A program made the translations under genes and the position numbers. 64,000 bases of DNA from Burkholderiaceae bacterium (lineage in GTDB: Bacteria; Pseudomonadota; Gammaproteobacteria; Burkholderiales; Burkholderiaceae_C): positions 2,728,001-2,792,000 of the forward strand of contig JACKLI010000001.1 of assembly GCA_024235995.1 (NCBI GenBank), written 5' to 3'. The notes below the pieces were generated by a model, which was given only the letters and a program-made list of their open reading frames with translations, was not told where the DNA came from and did not search any database. The number at the start of each line of letters is the position of its first letter. The stretch's first letter is position 1. Positions 33,910 through 43,292 of the stretch are shown here, in pieces.

Positions 33910-34950
33910 ATGACCGACGCCGCCGCCTTTGCCACCCTCACCCCCGACGACGTGCTGGACGCGCTGGCGGGCATCGGCCTGATGGGCGACGGACGCCTGA
34001 GCGCGCTCAATTCGTACGAGAACCGGGTCTACCTGGCGCACCTGGAGCCCGGCACGGCGCTGGCCGACGCGCACCCGGCGGTGGTGCTCAAGTTCTACCG
34101 GCCGGGGCGCTGGAGCACGGCGCAGATCGAGGAGGAGCACGCCTTCGCGCTGGAGCTGGCCGCGGCCGAGGTGCCGGTGGTCGCGCCGCTGCAGCTGGCC
34201 GGCCGCACCCTGCACAGCCACGGCGGCTTTGCCTTCAGCGTCAGCCCGCGGCGCGGCGGGCGCACGCCCGAGCTGGGCGACGCCGAGGCGCTGGAGTGGA
34301 TCGGCCGCTTCATCGCGCGCCTGCACACGGTGGGCGCGCAGGCACGGTTTGCGCACCGGCCCGCGGTGGACCTGGACAGCTACGGCCGCGAGCCGCGCCA
34401 GTGGCTGCTGGCGCACGGCGCGCTGCCGCTGGAGGTGGAGCGCGCGTGGGCCGAAGCAAGCCAGAAAGCTATTGAAACAGTAGCTGCCAGCGCATTACCC
34501 ATGGGGGCTGCAGGCCAGAATGACCCCGGTTCGATCGCCACGCTACGCCTGCACGCCGACTGCCACCCCGGCAACATCCTGTGGACGCCCACCGACCGCC
34601 CCGGCGGCGGCCCGCACTTCGTCGACCTGGACGACTGCCGCAGCGGCCCGGCGGTGCAGGACCTGTGGATGCTGCTGCCGGGCGAGCGCGCCGAGCGCCA
34701 GCAGGCCCTGGGCGCGCTGCTGGACGGCTACGAGCAGGTGCGCGACTTCGACCGGCGCGAGCTGGCGCTGATCGAGCCGCTGCGCACGCTGCGCCTGATC
34801 CACTACAGCGCCTGGATCGCGCGGCGCTGGGACGACCCGGCCTTTCCCGCCGCGTTTCCGCACTTCGGTACCCCGGCCTACTGGCGCGAGCAGATCGACG
34901 TGCTGCACGCGCAGCTGGAGGCCATGCAGGAGCCGCCGCTCGTGGCCTGA
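33910..34950 (+). CDS. srkA: Stress response serine/threonine kinase SrkA (YihE/RdoA family)
   Basis: Aminoglycoside phosphotransferase-fold kinase linked in E. coli to Cpx stress and programmed death. LHADCHPGNILW is the catalytic loop (Asp and Asn) and HFVDLDDCRSGPAVQDLWML the metal-binding DxD region; NSYENRVY and VVLKFYRPGRW form the N-lobe with the ATP-site Lys. 346 residues from ATG 33910. Residues about 183-204 (SQKAIETVAASALPMGAAGQ) are encoded by a dispersed repeat, lengthening the linker before the catalytic loop. Confidence 0.93.
   Translation: MTDAAAFATLTPDDVLDALAGIGLMGDGRLSALNSYENRVYLAHLEPGTALADAHPAVVLKFYRPGRWSTAQIEEEHAFALELAAAEVPVVAPLQLAGRTLHSHGGFAFSVSPRRGGRTPELGDAEALEWIGRFIARLHTVGAQARFAHRPAVDLDSYGREPRQWLLAHGALPLEVERAWAEASQKAIETVAASALPMGAAGQNDPGSIATLRLHADCHPGNILWTPTDRPGGGPHFVDLDDCRSGPAVQDLWMLLPGERAERQQALGALLDGYEQVRDFDRRELALIEPLRTLRLIHYSAWIARRWDDPAFPAAFPHFGTPAYWREQIDVLHAQLEAMQEPPLVA
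34458..34528 (+). repeat. Short dispersed repeat inside srkA
   Basis: AAGCTATTGAAACAGTAGCT then GCCAGCGCATTACCCATGGG and GGCTGCAGGCCAGAATGACC: the fullest copy of the family. It is noticeably AT-richer than the surrounding gene and keeps the frame. Confidence 0.6.
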
Positions 34951-34996
34951 ACCCGGCCGACTTCGCGGTATAGTTAATGACCTACGGGTTATTAAC
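34947..34996 (+). promoter_or_regulatory. Promoter with overlapping palindromic operator before tetR
   Basis: CTGAAC (34947-34952), 16 bases, TATAGT (34969-34974). GTTAATGACC (34973-34982) and GGTTATTAAC (34987-34996) are a near-perfect inverted repeat with a 4-base centre overlapping the -10, a layout expected for autorepression by the TetR protein encoded 6 bases on. Confidence 0.65.
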
Positions 34997-35002
34997 CCAC
35001 CC

Positions 35003-35659
35003 ATGCCACTCGCCGCCTCCCCCGCACGCGCCCACCCCGGCCGCACGCGCCGCAAGGCCGCGCGCCCGGGCGAGCTGCTGGACGCGGCGCTGGCCCTGTT
35101 CGTCGAAAAGGGCTTTGCCGCCACCCGCGTGGAGGACGTGGCCGCGCGCGCCGGCGTCGCCAAGGGCACCCTGTTCCTGTACTTCGCCAGCAAGGACGAG
35201 CTGTTCAAGGCCGTGGTGCGCGAGAACGCCAGCCGCCACCTGCACGAGGCCGTGCGCGAGGTGGACGACTTCGCCGGCCCCAGCGCCGAGCTGCTGCGCG
35301 AGTACCTGCGCCGCTGGTGGCGGCTGTACGGCGGCACGCCCGCCGCCGGCCTGACCAAGCTGATGCTGAGCGAGGCGGCGCACTTTCCCGAGCTGGCGCG
35401 CTGGTTCGAGGCCGAGGTGGTCCAGCCCAGCCACGCGCTGCTGCGCCGCGTGCTGCAGCGCGGCATCGACCGCGGCGAGTTCCGGGCCGTCGACCTGTCG
35501 CGCCTGGTCCTGCTGGCGATGGCCCCGCTGGTGCAGATGGTGACCTGGCGCCACACCCCGGGCCACGGCCCCTGGCTGAAAGACGAGCAACCCATGGCCC
35601 TGATCGAGCTGCATGCCGACCTCTTGATTCGCGCCCTGCGCGTGGAGGGCGCGCCATGA
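35003..35659 (+). CDS. TetR family regulator of the RND efflux operon
   Basis: A 218-residue regulator. The N-terminal helix-turn-helix is VEDVAARAGVAKGTLFLYFA followed by SKDELFKAVV, typical of TetR. The C-terminal domain presumably binds the inducer; the ligand is unknown. The stop overlaps the start of the membrane fusion protein (ATGA), so it is co-transcribed with the pump it probably represses. Confidence 0.92.
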   Translation: MPLAASPARAHPGRTRRKAARPGELLDAALALFVEKGFAATRVEDVAARAGVAKGTLFLYFASKDELFKAVVRENASRHLHEAVREVDDFAGPSAELLREYLRRWWRLYGGTPAAGLTKLMLSEAAHFPELARWFEAEVVQPSHALLRRVLQRGIDRGEFRAVDLSRLVLLAMAPLVQMVTWRHTPGHGPWLKDEQPMALIELHADLLIRALRVEGAP

Positions 35660-36795
35660 CGCGCCGCACGCTCACCGCGCTGGTGGTGCTGCTGGCGCTG
35701 CTGGCCGCCGGCGCGCTGGCCTGGCGCGGCATCCGCGCGCGCCAGGCGGTGCAGCAGGCGCAGGCCGCGTCGGCACCGGCGCCGGTGATCGAGCTGCGCG
35801 CGCTGGACGTGGTGACCGTGCAGTCGCGCGAGCTGGCGCTGGAGGTGCCGCTGTCGGGCACGCTGCGCGCCGTGCGCTCGGCCATGGTCAAGGCGCGCGT
35901 GCCGGGCGAGCTGCAGGGCCTGACGCTGCGCGAGGGCGACCGCGTGCAGGCCGGCCAGGTGATCGCGCGCGTCGAGTCCAGCGAGTACGACGACCGCCTG
36001 CGCCAGGCCCAGCAGCAGGCCAGCGCCGCGCAGGCGCAGGTGGACATCGCCCAGCGCCAGTACGACAACAACCGCGCGCTGGTGGACCAGGGCTTCATCT
36101 CGCGCACCGCGCTGGACACCTCGGCCGCCAACCTGAGCGCCGCGCGCGCCAACCTGCGCGCCGCGCAGGCCGGCGCCGGGGTGGCGGGCAAGGCGGTCGC
36201 CGACACGGTGCTGCGCGCGCCCATCGGCGGCCAGATCGCCCAGCGCCTGGCGCAGCCGGGCGAGCGCGTGGCGCCCGACACCCGCATCGTCGAGATCGTC
36301 GACGCCAGCCAGCTCGAGCTGGAGGCCGCGCTCAGCCCCGCCGACTCGGTCGCCGTGCGCGTGGGCCAGCGCGCCACGCTGCAGGTGGAAGGCGCCAGCG
36401 CGCCCATCGCGGCCACGGTGGCGCGCATCAACCCCAGCACGCAGGCCGGCAGCCGCAGCGTGACGGTCTACCTGGCGGTGCAGCCCGCGCCCGGCCTGCG
36501 CCAGGGCCTGTTCGCCCAGGGCCGGCTGGCCGTGGGCCAGGAGCGCGCGCTGGCCGTGCCGCTGGCGGCCGTGCGCACCGACAAGCCCCAGCCCTACGTG
36601 CAGATCGTCGAGGGCACGGGCGAGCAGGCGCGCATCGCGCACCGCACGGTGACGCCCGGCGCGCGCGCCACGGACGAGGGCGAGACCTGGGTCGCCGTCA
36701 CCGGCCTGGCCGAGGGCGACCGCGTGCTGCGCGCCGCCGCCGGTGCGCTGCGCGCCGGCACCCGCGTGCGGCTGTCCGCCGGGGCGGCGTCATGA
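35656..36795 (+). CDS. RND efflux periplasmic adaptor (membrane fusion protein)
   Basis: A 379-residue adaptor with an N-terminal membrane anchor (LTALVVLLALLAAGALAW), a lipoyl-like beta domain (VPGELQGLTLREGDRVQAGQ), a helical hairpin (about residues 115-190, AQQQASAAQAQVDIAQRQYD) and beta-barrel parts. It links the RND pump to an outer-membrane channel. Starts inside the tetR stop. Confidence 0.92.
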   Translation: MTRRTLTALVVLLALLAAGALAWRGIRARQAVQQAQAASAPAPVIELRALDVVTVQSRELALEVPLSGTLRAVRSAMVKARVPGELQGLTLREGDRVQAGQVIARVESSEYDDRLRQAQQQASAAQAQVDIAQRQYDNNRALVDQGFISRTALDTSAANLSAARANLRAAQAGAGVAGKAVADTVLRAPIGGQIAQRLAQPGERVAPDTRIVEIVDASQLELEAALSPADSVAVRVGQRATLQVEGASAPIAATVARINPSTQAGSRSVTVYLAVQPAPGLRQGLFAQGRLAVGQERALAVPLAAVRTDKPQPYVQIVEGTGEQARIAHRTVTPGARATDEGETWVAVTGLAEGDRVLRAAAGALRAGTRVRLSAGAAS

Positions 36796-36801
36796 GCCGG
36801 C

Positions 36802-36862
36802 CAAAAACTATCGTTTTGATAGCTTGCCGGGATTGCTTGACGCCCGCCACCGGCCTTTTTTC
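36802..36862 (+). repeat. Short dispersed repeat between the adaptor and pump genes
   Basis: AAAAACTATCGTTTTGATAG then CTTGCCGGGATTGCTTGACG. It has the GATAGCTTG core and fills most of the 98-bp gap. Confidence 0.5.
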
Positions 36863-36893
36863 TTCAAAACCCCGCTGAAGCGCCCGCCCTGCC

Positions 36894-39800
36894 ATGTGGT
36901 TCACCCAGGTCAGCCTGCGCAATCCCGTGTTCGCCACCATGGTGATGCTGGCCTTCGTGGTGCTGGGCCTGTTCTCGCTGGCGCAGCTCAAGGTCGACCA
37001 GTTCCCCAACGTGGACTTCCCGGTGGTGGTGATCACCACCGAATACCCCGGCGCGGCACCCGCCATCGTCGAGAGCGAGGTCACCAAGAAGATCGAGGAA
37101 GCCGTCAACTCGATCGCCGGCATCAACGCGCTGTACTCGCGCAGCTACGAAGGCCAGTCGGTGGTCATCGTCGAGTTCCAGCTGCAGATCGATGGGCGCA
37201 AGGCCGCCGACGACGTGCGCGAGAAGATCGGCCAGGTGCGCCCGCTGCTGCGCGACGAGGTCAAGGAGCCGCGCGTGCTGCGCTTCGATCCGGCCAGCCG
37301 CGCCGTCTGGTCGCTGGCCGTTTTGCCGGACGCCAAGGCGGGGCAGACGGCGCCCTCCTCCGTGGAGCTGACCAACTGGGCGGACCAGGTATTGAAGAAG
37401 CGCCTGGAGAACGTGCGCGGCGTGGGCGCCGTCAACCTGGTGGGCGGCACCCGGCGCGAGATCCACATCGAGTTGAACCCCGCCGCCATGGAGGCGCAGG
37501 GCGTGACGCCCGACCAGGTGATGAACGCCGTGCGCGGCGACAACCAGGACCTGCCGCTGGGCACCCTGCGCACCGCCACCCAGGAGCTGGTGGTGCAGCT
37601 GGACGGGCGCATCGAGCGCCCGCGCGAGTTCGGCCGCATCATCGTCGCGCGCCGCGGCGGCGCGCCCGTGTTCCTGGAGCAGGTGGCGAGCGTGCGCGAT
37701 GGCGCGCAGGAGCTCGACTCGAGCGCACTGTACAACGGCCAGCGCACCCTGCTGCTGACGGTGCAGAAGGCGCAGGACGAGAACACCATCGAGGTGGTCG
37801 ACGGCCTGGAGCAGGCCACCCGCGCGCTGCAGGCCGAGCTGCCCGAGGGCGTGCGGCTGGTGCCCATCCAGGACACCTCGCGCCCGATCCGCGTGGCGGT
37901 CACCAACGTGCGCCAGACCCTCGTCGAGGGCGCCCTGCTGACGGTGCTGATCGTCTTCCTGTTCCTCAACTCCTGGCGCTCCACCGTCATCACCGGGCTG
38001 ACGCTGCCGATCTCCATCATCGGCACCTTCTTCTTCATGCAGTTGCTGGGCTTCACCATCAACATGATCACGCTGATGGCGCTCTCCCTGTGCGTGGGCC
38101 TGCTGATCGACGACGCCATCGTGGTGCGCGAGAACATCGTGCGGCACGCGCAGATGGGCAAGAACGCCTTCCTGGCCGCCATGGAGGGCACGAAGGAAAT
38201 CGGCCTGGCGGTGCTGGCCACCACGCTGTCGATCGTGGCGGTGTTCCTGCCCATCGGCTTCATGCAGGGCATCGTCGGCAAGTTCTTCCACGAGTTCGGC
38301 CTGACCATCGTGGCGGCGGTGCTGATCTCGATGTTCGTCAGCTTCACGCTCGACCCCATGCTGTCCTCGGTCTGGCACGACCCGGCCATGCACGCCCACG
38401 GCCGGCAGGGGCCGCCGCGCACGCTCTACGAGCGCACCATCGGCCGCATCACGGGCTGGTTCGACCACGCCACCGACCGGCTGGCCGCCGCCTACCAGCT
38501 CATCCTGGGCTGGGCGCTGGGGCACAAGCTGCTCACGCTCGTCATCGCCGCCGCCATCTTCGCCGCCAGCATCGTGATGGTGCCGCTGCTGGGCACCGAG
38601 TTCGTGCCCAAGGCCGACTTCTCGGAGACCAACGTCGCCTTCTACACCCCGCAGGGCTCCTCGCTGGAGGCCACCGAGGCCAAGGCGCGCGTGGTGGACG
38701 AGATCATCCGCGGCTACCCCGAGGTGCGCTACACCCTGACCACGCTCAACACCGGCGCGGCGCAGGGCAAGACCAACGCCAGCATCTACATCCGCCTGAC
38801 CGAGCGCGAGCAGCGCGCGCGCAGCGCCGAGGCGCTGTCGGCCGAGCTGCGCGAGCGCCTGCGCCAGGTGCCGGGCATCACCGTCACCCAGGCCGGCCTG
38901 CTGGAGCCGGTGGGCGGGCAAAAGCAGATCGAGTTCTCGCTGCAGGGGCCCGACCAGGCCGAGCTGGAGCGCCTGGCCGCGCCGCTGATGGAGCGCCTGC
39001 GCGCCATCCCCGGCCTGGTCGACCTGGACACCAGCAGCAAGCCCGACAAGCCCACGCTGGACATCGTCGTCAAGCGCCAGGCCGCCTCCGAGCTGGGCCT
39101 GTCCACGGCGCAGATCGCCACCCCGCTGCGCACCCTGCTGGCCGGCACCACGGTGGGCAACTGGCGCGCGCCCGACGACGAGACCTACGACGTGGTGGTG
39201 CGCCTGCCGCCCGAGCTGCGCCGCACGCCCGGCGAGCTCGAGCGCCTGCCGCTCACCGCCGGCCTGAATGCCGACGGCACGCCGCGCATCGTGCGCCTGA
39301 ACCAGCTCGCCAGCCTGCGCGAGAGCACCGGCACCAACCAGATCAACCGCCGCGCCATGCTGCGCGAGATCCAGATCACCGCCAACACCTACGGCCGCGC
39401 CACCGGCGAGGTGTCGGGCGACATCCGCGCGCAGCTGCAGCAGATCGCCTTTCCGCCCGGCTACAGCTTCAGCTTCGGCGGCGCCACCAAGAACATGCAG
39501 GAATCGTTTGCCTACGCGCTGCAGGCGCTGGCCATGGCGGTCATCTTCATCTACATGATCCTGGCCAGCCAGTTCAAGAGCTTCCTGCAGCCCATGGCGC
39601 TGATGACCTCGCTGCCGCTGACGCTGATCGGCGTGGTGCTGGCGCTGCTGATGTTCGGCTCGGCCATGTCCATGTTCTCCATCATCGGCGTGGTCATGCT
39701 GATGGGCCTGGTGACCAAGAACGCCATCCTGCTGGTGGACTTCGCCATCCGCGCGCGCGAGGGCCGCGCCAGCGAAGGCGGCGTGACCGAGCCGCTGCCG

Positions 39801-40085
39801 CGCGAGCAGGCGCTGCTGGCGGCCGCGCGTGTACGCCTGCGCCCCATCCTGATGACCACGCTGGCCATGGTGTTCGGCATGGTGCCGCTGGCCTTTGCCG
39901 TGTCCGAGGGCTCGGAGCAGCGCGCGCCCATGGGCCAGGCCGTCATCGGCGGGGTCATCACCTCCTCGCTGCTGACGCTGGTGGTGGTGCCCGTGGTCTA
40001 TTGCTACCTGGACGACCTGGCCGGCTGGCTCAAGCGGCGCCTGCGCCATGCCACGCCGGTGGAGACGCCGGCGCCTGACCGATAA
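36894..40085 (+). CDS. RND multidrug efflux transporter (AcrB/MdtB-like)
   Basis: A 1063-residue inner-membrane proton-driven pump with 12 predicted helices. It starts MWFTQVSLRNPVFATMVML; VGLLIDDAIVVRENIVRHAQ lies in TM4 with the two conserved Asp of the proton relay; PISIIGTFFFMQLLGFTINM and GVVMLMGLVTKNAILLVDFA are typical HAE1 blocks. The substrate cannot be inferred. No outer-membrane gene follows directly; a TolC-family gene is 1.1 kb downstream. Confidence 0.95.
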   Translation: MWFTQVSLRNPVFATMVMLAFVVLGLFSLAQLKVDQFPNVDFPVVVITTEYPGAAPAIVESEVTKKIEEAVNSIAGINALYSRSYEGQSVVIVEFQLQIDGRKAADDVREKIGQVRPLLRDEVKEPRVLRFDPASRAVWSLAVLPDAKAGQTAPSSVELTNWADQVLKKRLENVRGVGAVNLVGGTRREIHIELNPAAMEAQGVTPDQVMNAVRGDNQDLPLGTLRTATQELVVQLDGRIERPREFGRIIVARRGGAPVFLEQVASVRDGAQELDSSALYNGQRTLLLTVQKAQDENTIEVVDGLEQATRALQAELPEGVRLVPIQDTSRPIRVAVTNVRQTLVEGALLTVLIVFLFLNSWRSTVITGLTLPISIIGTFFFMQLLGFTINMITLMALSLCVGLLIDDAIVVRENIVRHAQMGKNAFLAAMEGTKEIGLAVLATTLSIVAVFLPIGFMQGIVGKFFHEFGLTIVAAVLISMFVSFTLDPMLSSVWHDPAMHAHGRQGPPRTLYERTIGRITGWFDHATDRLAAAYQLILGWALGHKLLTLVIAAAIFAASIVMVPLLGTEFVPKADFSETNVAFYTPQGSSLEATEAKARVVDEIIRGYPEVRYTLTTLNTGAAQGKTNASIYIRLTEREQRARSAEALSAELRERLRQVPGITVTQAGLLEPVGGQKQIEFSLQGPDQAELERLAAPLMERLRAIPGLVDLDTSSKPDKPTLDIVVKRQAASELGLSTAQIATPLRTLLAGTTVGNWRAPDDETYDVVVRLPPELRRTPGELERLPLTAGLNADGTPRIVRLNQLASLRESTGTNQINRRAMLREIQITANTYGRATGEVSGDIRAQLQQIAFPPGYSFSFGGATKNMQESFAYALQALAMAVIFIYMILASQFKSFLQPMALMTSLPLTLIGVVLALLMFGSAMSMFSIIGVVMLMGLVTKNAILLVDFAIRAREGRASEGGVTEPLPREQALLAAARVRLRPILMTTLAMVFGMVPLAFAVSEGSEQRAPMGQAVIGGVITSSLLTLVVVPVVYCYLDDLAGWLKRRLRHATPVETPAPDR

Positions 40086-40124
40086 TCCAGGGTTGATTTG
40101 AATACGCCTACCGGAGCCTTTGAG

Positions 40125-40799
40125 ATGAACGTCGAGCAAGCGCGCTTCAACATGATCGAGCAGCAGATCCGTCCCTGGGACGTGCTGGACGCCCGCGTGC
40201 TGGAGCTGCTGGCCGTGGTGCGGCGCGAGGACTTCGTGCCGCCGGCCCACCGCGCCCTGGCCTTCGCCGACCTGGAGCTGCCGCTCAAGCCCGGCGAGGC
40301 CGCGGTGGCCGCCGGCCAGGTCATGCTGCCCCCGCGCGTGGAGGCGCGCATGCTGCAGGACCTGCAGGTGGCCAAGCACGAGAAAGTGCTGGAGGTGGGC
40401 ACCGGCTCGGGCTTCATGGCGGCGCTGCTGGGCCACCGCGCCCAGCGCGTGCTGACGCTGGAGATCGACACCGAGCTGGCCGCCACCGCCCGCGCCAACC
40501 TGCAGCGCGCCGGCGTGCTGAACGTGGAGGTGCGCCAGCAGGACGCCGCCCGCGCCGACCTGTCGGCCCACGGCCCGTTCGACGTCATCGTGCTGTCGGG
40601 CTCGGTGGCCGAGCTGCCCGAGTCGCTGCTGGCCCTGCTCAAGCCCGGCGGGCGCCTGATGGGCATCGTCGGCGACGAGCCGGTGATGCGCGCCACGCTG
40701 GTGCAGCACGCCGGCAACGGCATGGTCGTCACCCAGCCCTGGGACTGCAACGCGCCGCGCCTGCTGCACTTTCCCGAGCCCGAGCGCTTTCGTTTCTGA
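40125..40799 (+). CDS. pcm: Protein-L-isoaspartate O-methyltransferase family protein
   Basis: SAM-dependent methyltransferase of the PCMT fold that repairs isoaspartyl residues. VLEVGTGSGFMAALLGH is the SAM-binding motif I, with VLTLEIDTELAATARANL as motif II. 224 residues from ATG 40125, with GGAG 8 bases upstream. In betaproteobacteria this gene commonly precedes a rhodanese and a TolC gene, as here. Confidence 0.88.
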   Translation: MNVEQARFNMIEQQIRPWDVLDARVLELLAVVRREDFVPPAHRALAFADLELPLKPGEAAVAAGQVMLPPRVEARMLQDLQVAKHEKVLEVGTGSGFMAALLGHRAQRVLTLEIDTELAATARANLQRAGVLNVEVRQQDAARADLSAHGPFDVIVLSGSVAELPESLLALLKPGGRLMGIVGDEPVMRATLVQHAGNGMVVTQPWDCNAPRLLHFPEPERFRF

Positions 40800-40843
40800 A
40801 GCACGCCGCGCACGACCGCCAAGCGCCGCAGCCCCCTTTCATC

Positions 40844-41185
40844 ATGATCGAGCAAGTGCCCCCCATCGATCTGCAGGCCTGGCTGGCCGCCGCCGCCAGT
40901 GCCGGCCAGCCCCTGCTGCTGGACGTGCGCGAGCCGGCCGAATGGCACGCCGCCAGCGTCCACCCCCAGGGCGCCGAGCTGCGCCAGTGGCCCATGCACA
41001 CCATTCCGGCGCGCCTGGCCGAGCTGGACCGCGCCCGGCCGATCGCCGTGCTGTGCCACCACGGCGGGCGCAGCATGCAGGTGGCGCTGTTCCTGCAGCA
41101 GCAGGGGTTCGACCGCCTGGCCAACGTGGCCGGCGGCATCGACGCCTGGGCCCTGCAGCTCGACCCCAGCGTTCCGCGTTACTGA
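40844..41185 (+). CDS. Rhodanese-like protein
   Basis: A single rhodanese domain of 113 residues. The active-site loop is CHHGGRS (Cys71); LLLDVREPAEW is the conserved N-terminal block. Probably a sulfurtransferase; the partner is unknown. Between pcm and the TolC gene. Confidence 0.92.
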   Translation: MIEQVPPIDLQAWLAAAASAGQPLLLDVREPAEWHAASVHPQGAELRQWPMHTIPARLAELDRARPIAVLCHHGGRSMQVALFLQQQGFDRLANVAGGIDAWALQLDPSVPRY

Positions 41186-41204
41186 CCCTCCCCCATTGCC
41201 CTTC

Positions 41205-42587
41205 ATGCGCCTGCCCGCCCGCCCCCCACGCCGGATATCGTTGACGTTGGCGGCGTTGCTGGCCCTGGCCGGCGGCGGCGCGCATGCCCAGTCCCTGCTG
41301 CAGCTGTACCCGCAGGCCCAGGGCTACGACGCCGCCGTGCAGTCGGCCAGCGCGCAGCTGCAGGCCAGCCAGGCGCGGGCCGAGCAGGCGCGCGCCGGCC
41401 TGCTGCCGCAGCTGGGCCTGCAGGCCGGCGCGCAGCACAACTGGGTCGACACCAGCGTCGGCAGCCTGGGCAGCAACAGCTCGTTCAACGTGCTGACGGC
41501 CGGCCTGGTGGGCAGCCAGCCCTTGTACCGCCCCGCCAACCGCATCGCCTGGGACCAGGGCCAGCGCGCCTACGAGTCGGCGCGCGTCAACCTGGCCGGC
41601 GCTGGGCAGGACCTGATCGTGCGCCTGGCGCAGGCCTACTTCGACGTGCTGGCCGCGCAGGACGCGCTGGCCTCGGTGCGCGCGCTCAAGACCGCCGTCA
41701 GCCAGCAGCTGGCCGCCGCGCAGCGCAACTTCGAGGTCGGCAACGCCACCATCACCGACAGCCGCGAGGCGCAGGCGCGGTTCGACCTGGCCAGCGCGCA
41801 GGAGATCGCCAGCGAGAACGACCTGCGCGTCAAGACCCTGGCGCTGGAGCAGTTGGTGGGCCAGGCCGGCATCCACCCGCTGGCGCTGGCCCAGCCCATC
41901 GTGCTGCCGGCGCCCCAGCCGGCCGACGTGAACGCCTGGGTCGCCCAGGCCACCGAGCAGCATCCCGGCGTGGTGCAGGCGCGCATGGCGCTGGACATCG
42001 CCCGGCTGGAAACCGACCGCGCGCGCGCCGCCGGCCAGCCCACGGTCGACCTGCAGGCCAGCGTGGGCACGAGCCGCTACCCCAACGGCAACCCCAGCAT
42101 CACCCTTGCGCCCACCACCGGCGCGCGCACCAACAACGCCAGCATCGGCGTGGTGCTGAACTGGCCGCTGTTCGCCGGCTACGCGATCGAAAACCGCGTC
42201 AAGGAAACCCTGGCCCTGCAGGACAAGGCGCGCGCCGACCTGGACAGCCTGCAGCGCACGGTGTCGCAGTCGGCCCGCGCGGCCTTCTTCGGCGTGCAGT
42301 CGGGCCTGAGCCAGGTCAAGGCGCTGGAAGCGGCCGAGCACTCCAGCCAGACCGCGCTGCAGGCCAACCTGATCGGCTACCAGGTGGGCGTGCGCATCAA
42401 CATCGACGTGCTGAACGCGCAAAGCCAGCTCTACCAGACGCAGCGCGACCTGGCGCGCGCGCGCTACGACGTGCTGGTGGGCCTGCTGCGCCTCAAGCAG
42501 GCGGCCGGCGCGCTGTCGGTGGACGACCTGGCGGGCGTCGACGCGCTGCTGGCCAAGGCCGCGCCCGCGGCCGAGAAAACCCAATAA
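41205..42587 (+). CDS. tolC: TolC family outer-membrane channel
   Basis: Type I secretion/efflux outer-membrane protein of 460 residues. A signal peptide (LTLAALLALAGGGAHAQ) is followed by two repeats with long coiled-coil helices, e.g. LVRLAQAYFDVLAAQDALAS and VSQSARAAFFGVQSGLSQVK, and IGVVLNWPLFAGY. It could serve the RND pump encoded upstream or act with several pumps. Confidence 0.92.
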   Translation: MRLPARPPRRISLTLAALLALAGGGAHAQSLLQLYPQAQGYDAAVQSASAQLQASQARAEQARAGLLPQLGLQAGAQHNWVDTSVGSLGSNSSFNVLTAGLVGSQPLYRPANRIAWDQGQRAYESARVNLAGAGQDLIVRLAQAYFDVLAAQDALASVRALKTAVSQQLAAAQRNFEVGNATITDSREAQARFDLASAQEIASENDLRVKTLALEQLVGQAGIHPLALAQPIVLPAPQPADVNAWVAQATEQHPGVVQARMALDIARLETDRARAAGQPTVDLQASVGTSRYPNGNPSITLAPTTGARTNNASIGVVLNWPLFAGYAIENRVKETLALQDKARADLDSLQRTVSQSARAAFFGVQSGLSQVKALEAAEHSSQTALQANLIGYQVGVRINIDVLNAQSQLYQTQRDLARARYDVLVGLLRLKQAAGALSVDDLAGVDALLAKAAPAAEKTQ

Positions 42588-42605
42588 AATCGGGCGCTGG
42601 CCCGC

Positions 42606-42648
42606 GCCGATCAAGCGCAGGCAGCTCTTGAATCAATAGCTGTCTAGT
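42606..42648 (+). repeat. Short dispersed repeat downstream of tolC
   Basis: GATCAAGCGCAGGCAGCTCT then TGAATCAATAGCTGTCTAG; two AGCT cores facing each other. It lies between the convergent tolC and the exosortase H-associated gene. Confidence 0.5.
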
Positions 42649-43279
42649 CGACCGCCTTGGTCGGCGCCTCGCGCCGCTGCTCGGGCGTGGCCTCCAGCGC
42701 CGCCTCCAGCCACAGCGCCGCCACGAAGCGCTTGTTGAACGCCAGCCACAGCAGGATGGGCGTGACCGGCGGCAGCATCAGAAAGCCGAACTGGTAGCCG
42801 TAGGCCACGGCGTTGGCCGCCAGCGGCGAATACTTCAGGTAGGCCGCGCCGTAGGGGCCCGACAGCAGCACCACGTCGCGCAGCCACTGAAAGCCGATGC
42901 CCCAGGCCTGCACGGGGATCAGAATCAGGCTGCCGATCAGGCCCTTGAGCCACCAGCGCTCGGTGCGCGAGGCCAGCAGCATGGCCCACAGCAGCACCAG
43001 GCCGTAGCCGTAGGTGGGGTAGCTGGCCTCGGGCGCCAGCTCGCCCAGCACGTCGCCCTGCGGGCCCTTCATGCGCACCTGCACCAGGGTGTGCAGCACT
43101 GCCGTCACGCCCTCCTGGTGCCAGCCGTCCACCCAGGCAAAGCACGCCTTCATCACCGCGCCCGCCAGCCAGATGGCCGGCGCCGCGAACCAGCGCGCCA
43201 GCACGTACCACAGCGGCAGCAGCACGACCAGCCACAGGATGGACAGCAGCAGGAAGCGGCCGATCAGCGTGTTGCGCAT
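42644..43279 (-). CDS. Exosortase H-associated membrane protein
   Basis: A 211-residue protein with about five hydrophobic segments (LLLSILWLVVLLPLWYVLA; YGYGLVLLWAMLLAS; LIGSLILIPVQAWGIGF). It matches the membrane protein found next to exosortase H genes. Its role is unknown. It is 13 bases downstream of xrtH on the same strand. Confidence 0.75.
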   Translation of the reverse strand: MRNTLIGRFLLLSILWLVVLLPLWYVLARWFAAPAIWLAGAVMKACFAWVDGWHQEGVTAVLHTLVQVRMKGPQGDVLGELAPEASYPTYGYGLVLLWAMLLASRTERWWLKGLIGSLILIPVQAWGIGFQWLRDVVLLSGPYGAAYLKYSPLAANAVAYGYQFGFLMLPPVTPILLWLAFNKRFVAALWLEAALEATPEQRREAPTKAVD

Positions 43280-43292
43280 GCCAGCGTCTCCG

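Noticed and set aside
36864..40769. Very long open frame on the minus strand opposite the RND pump (and a similar one at 913-4395 opposite fdnG)
   Set aside because: Composition is a mirror of the GC-rich codon bias of the plus-strand genes; no domain is recognisable, and both overlap well-identified genes entirely.
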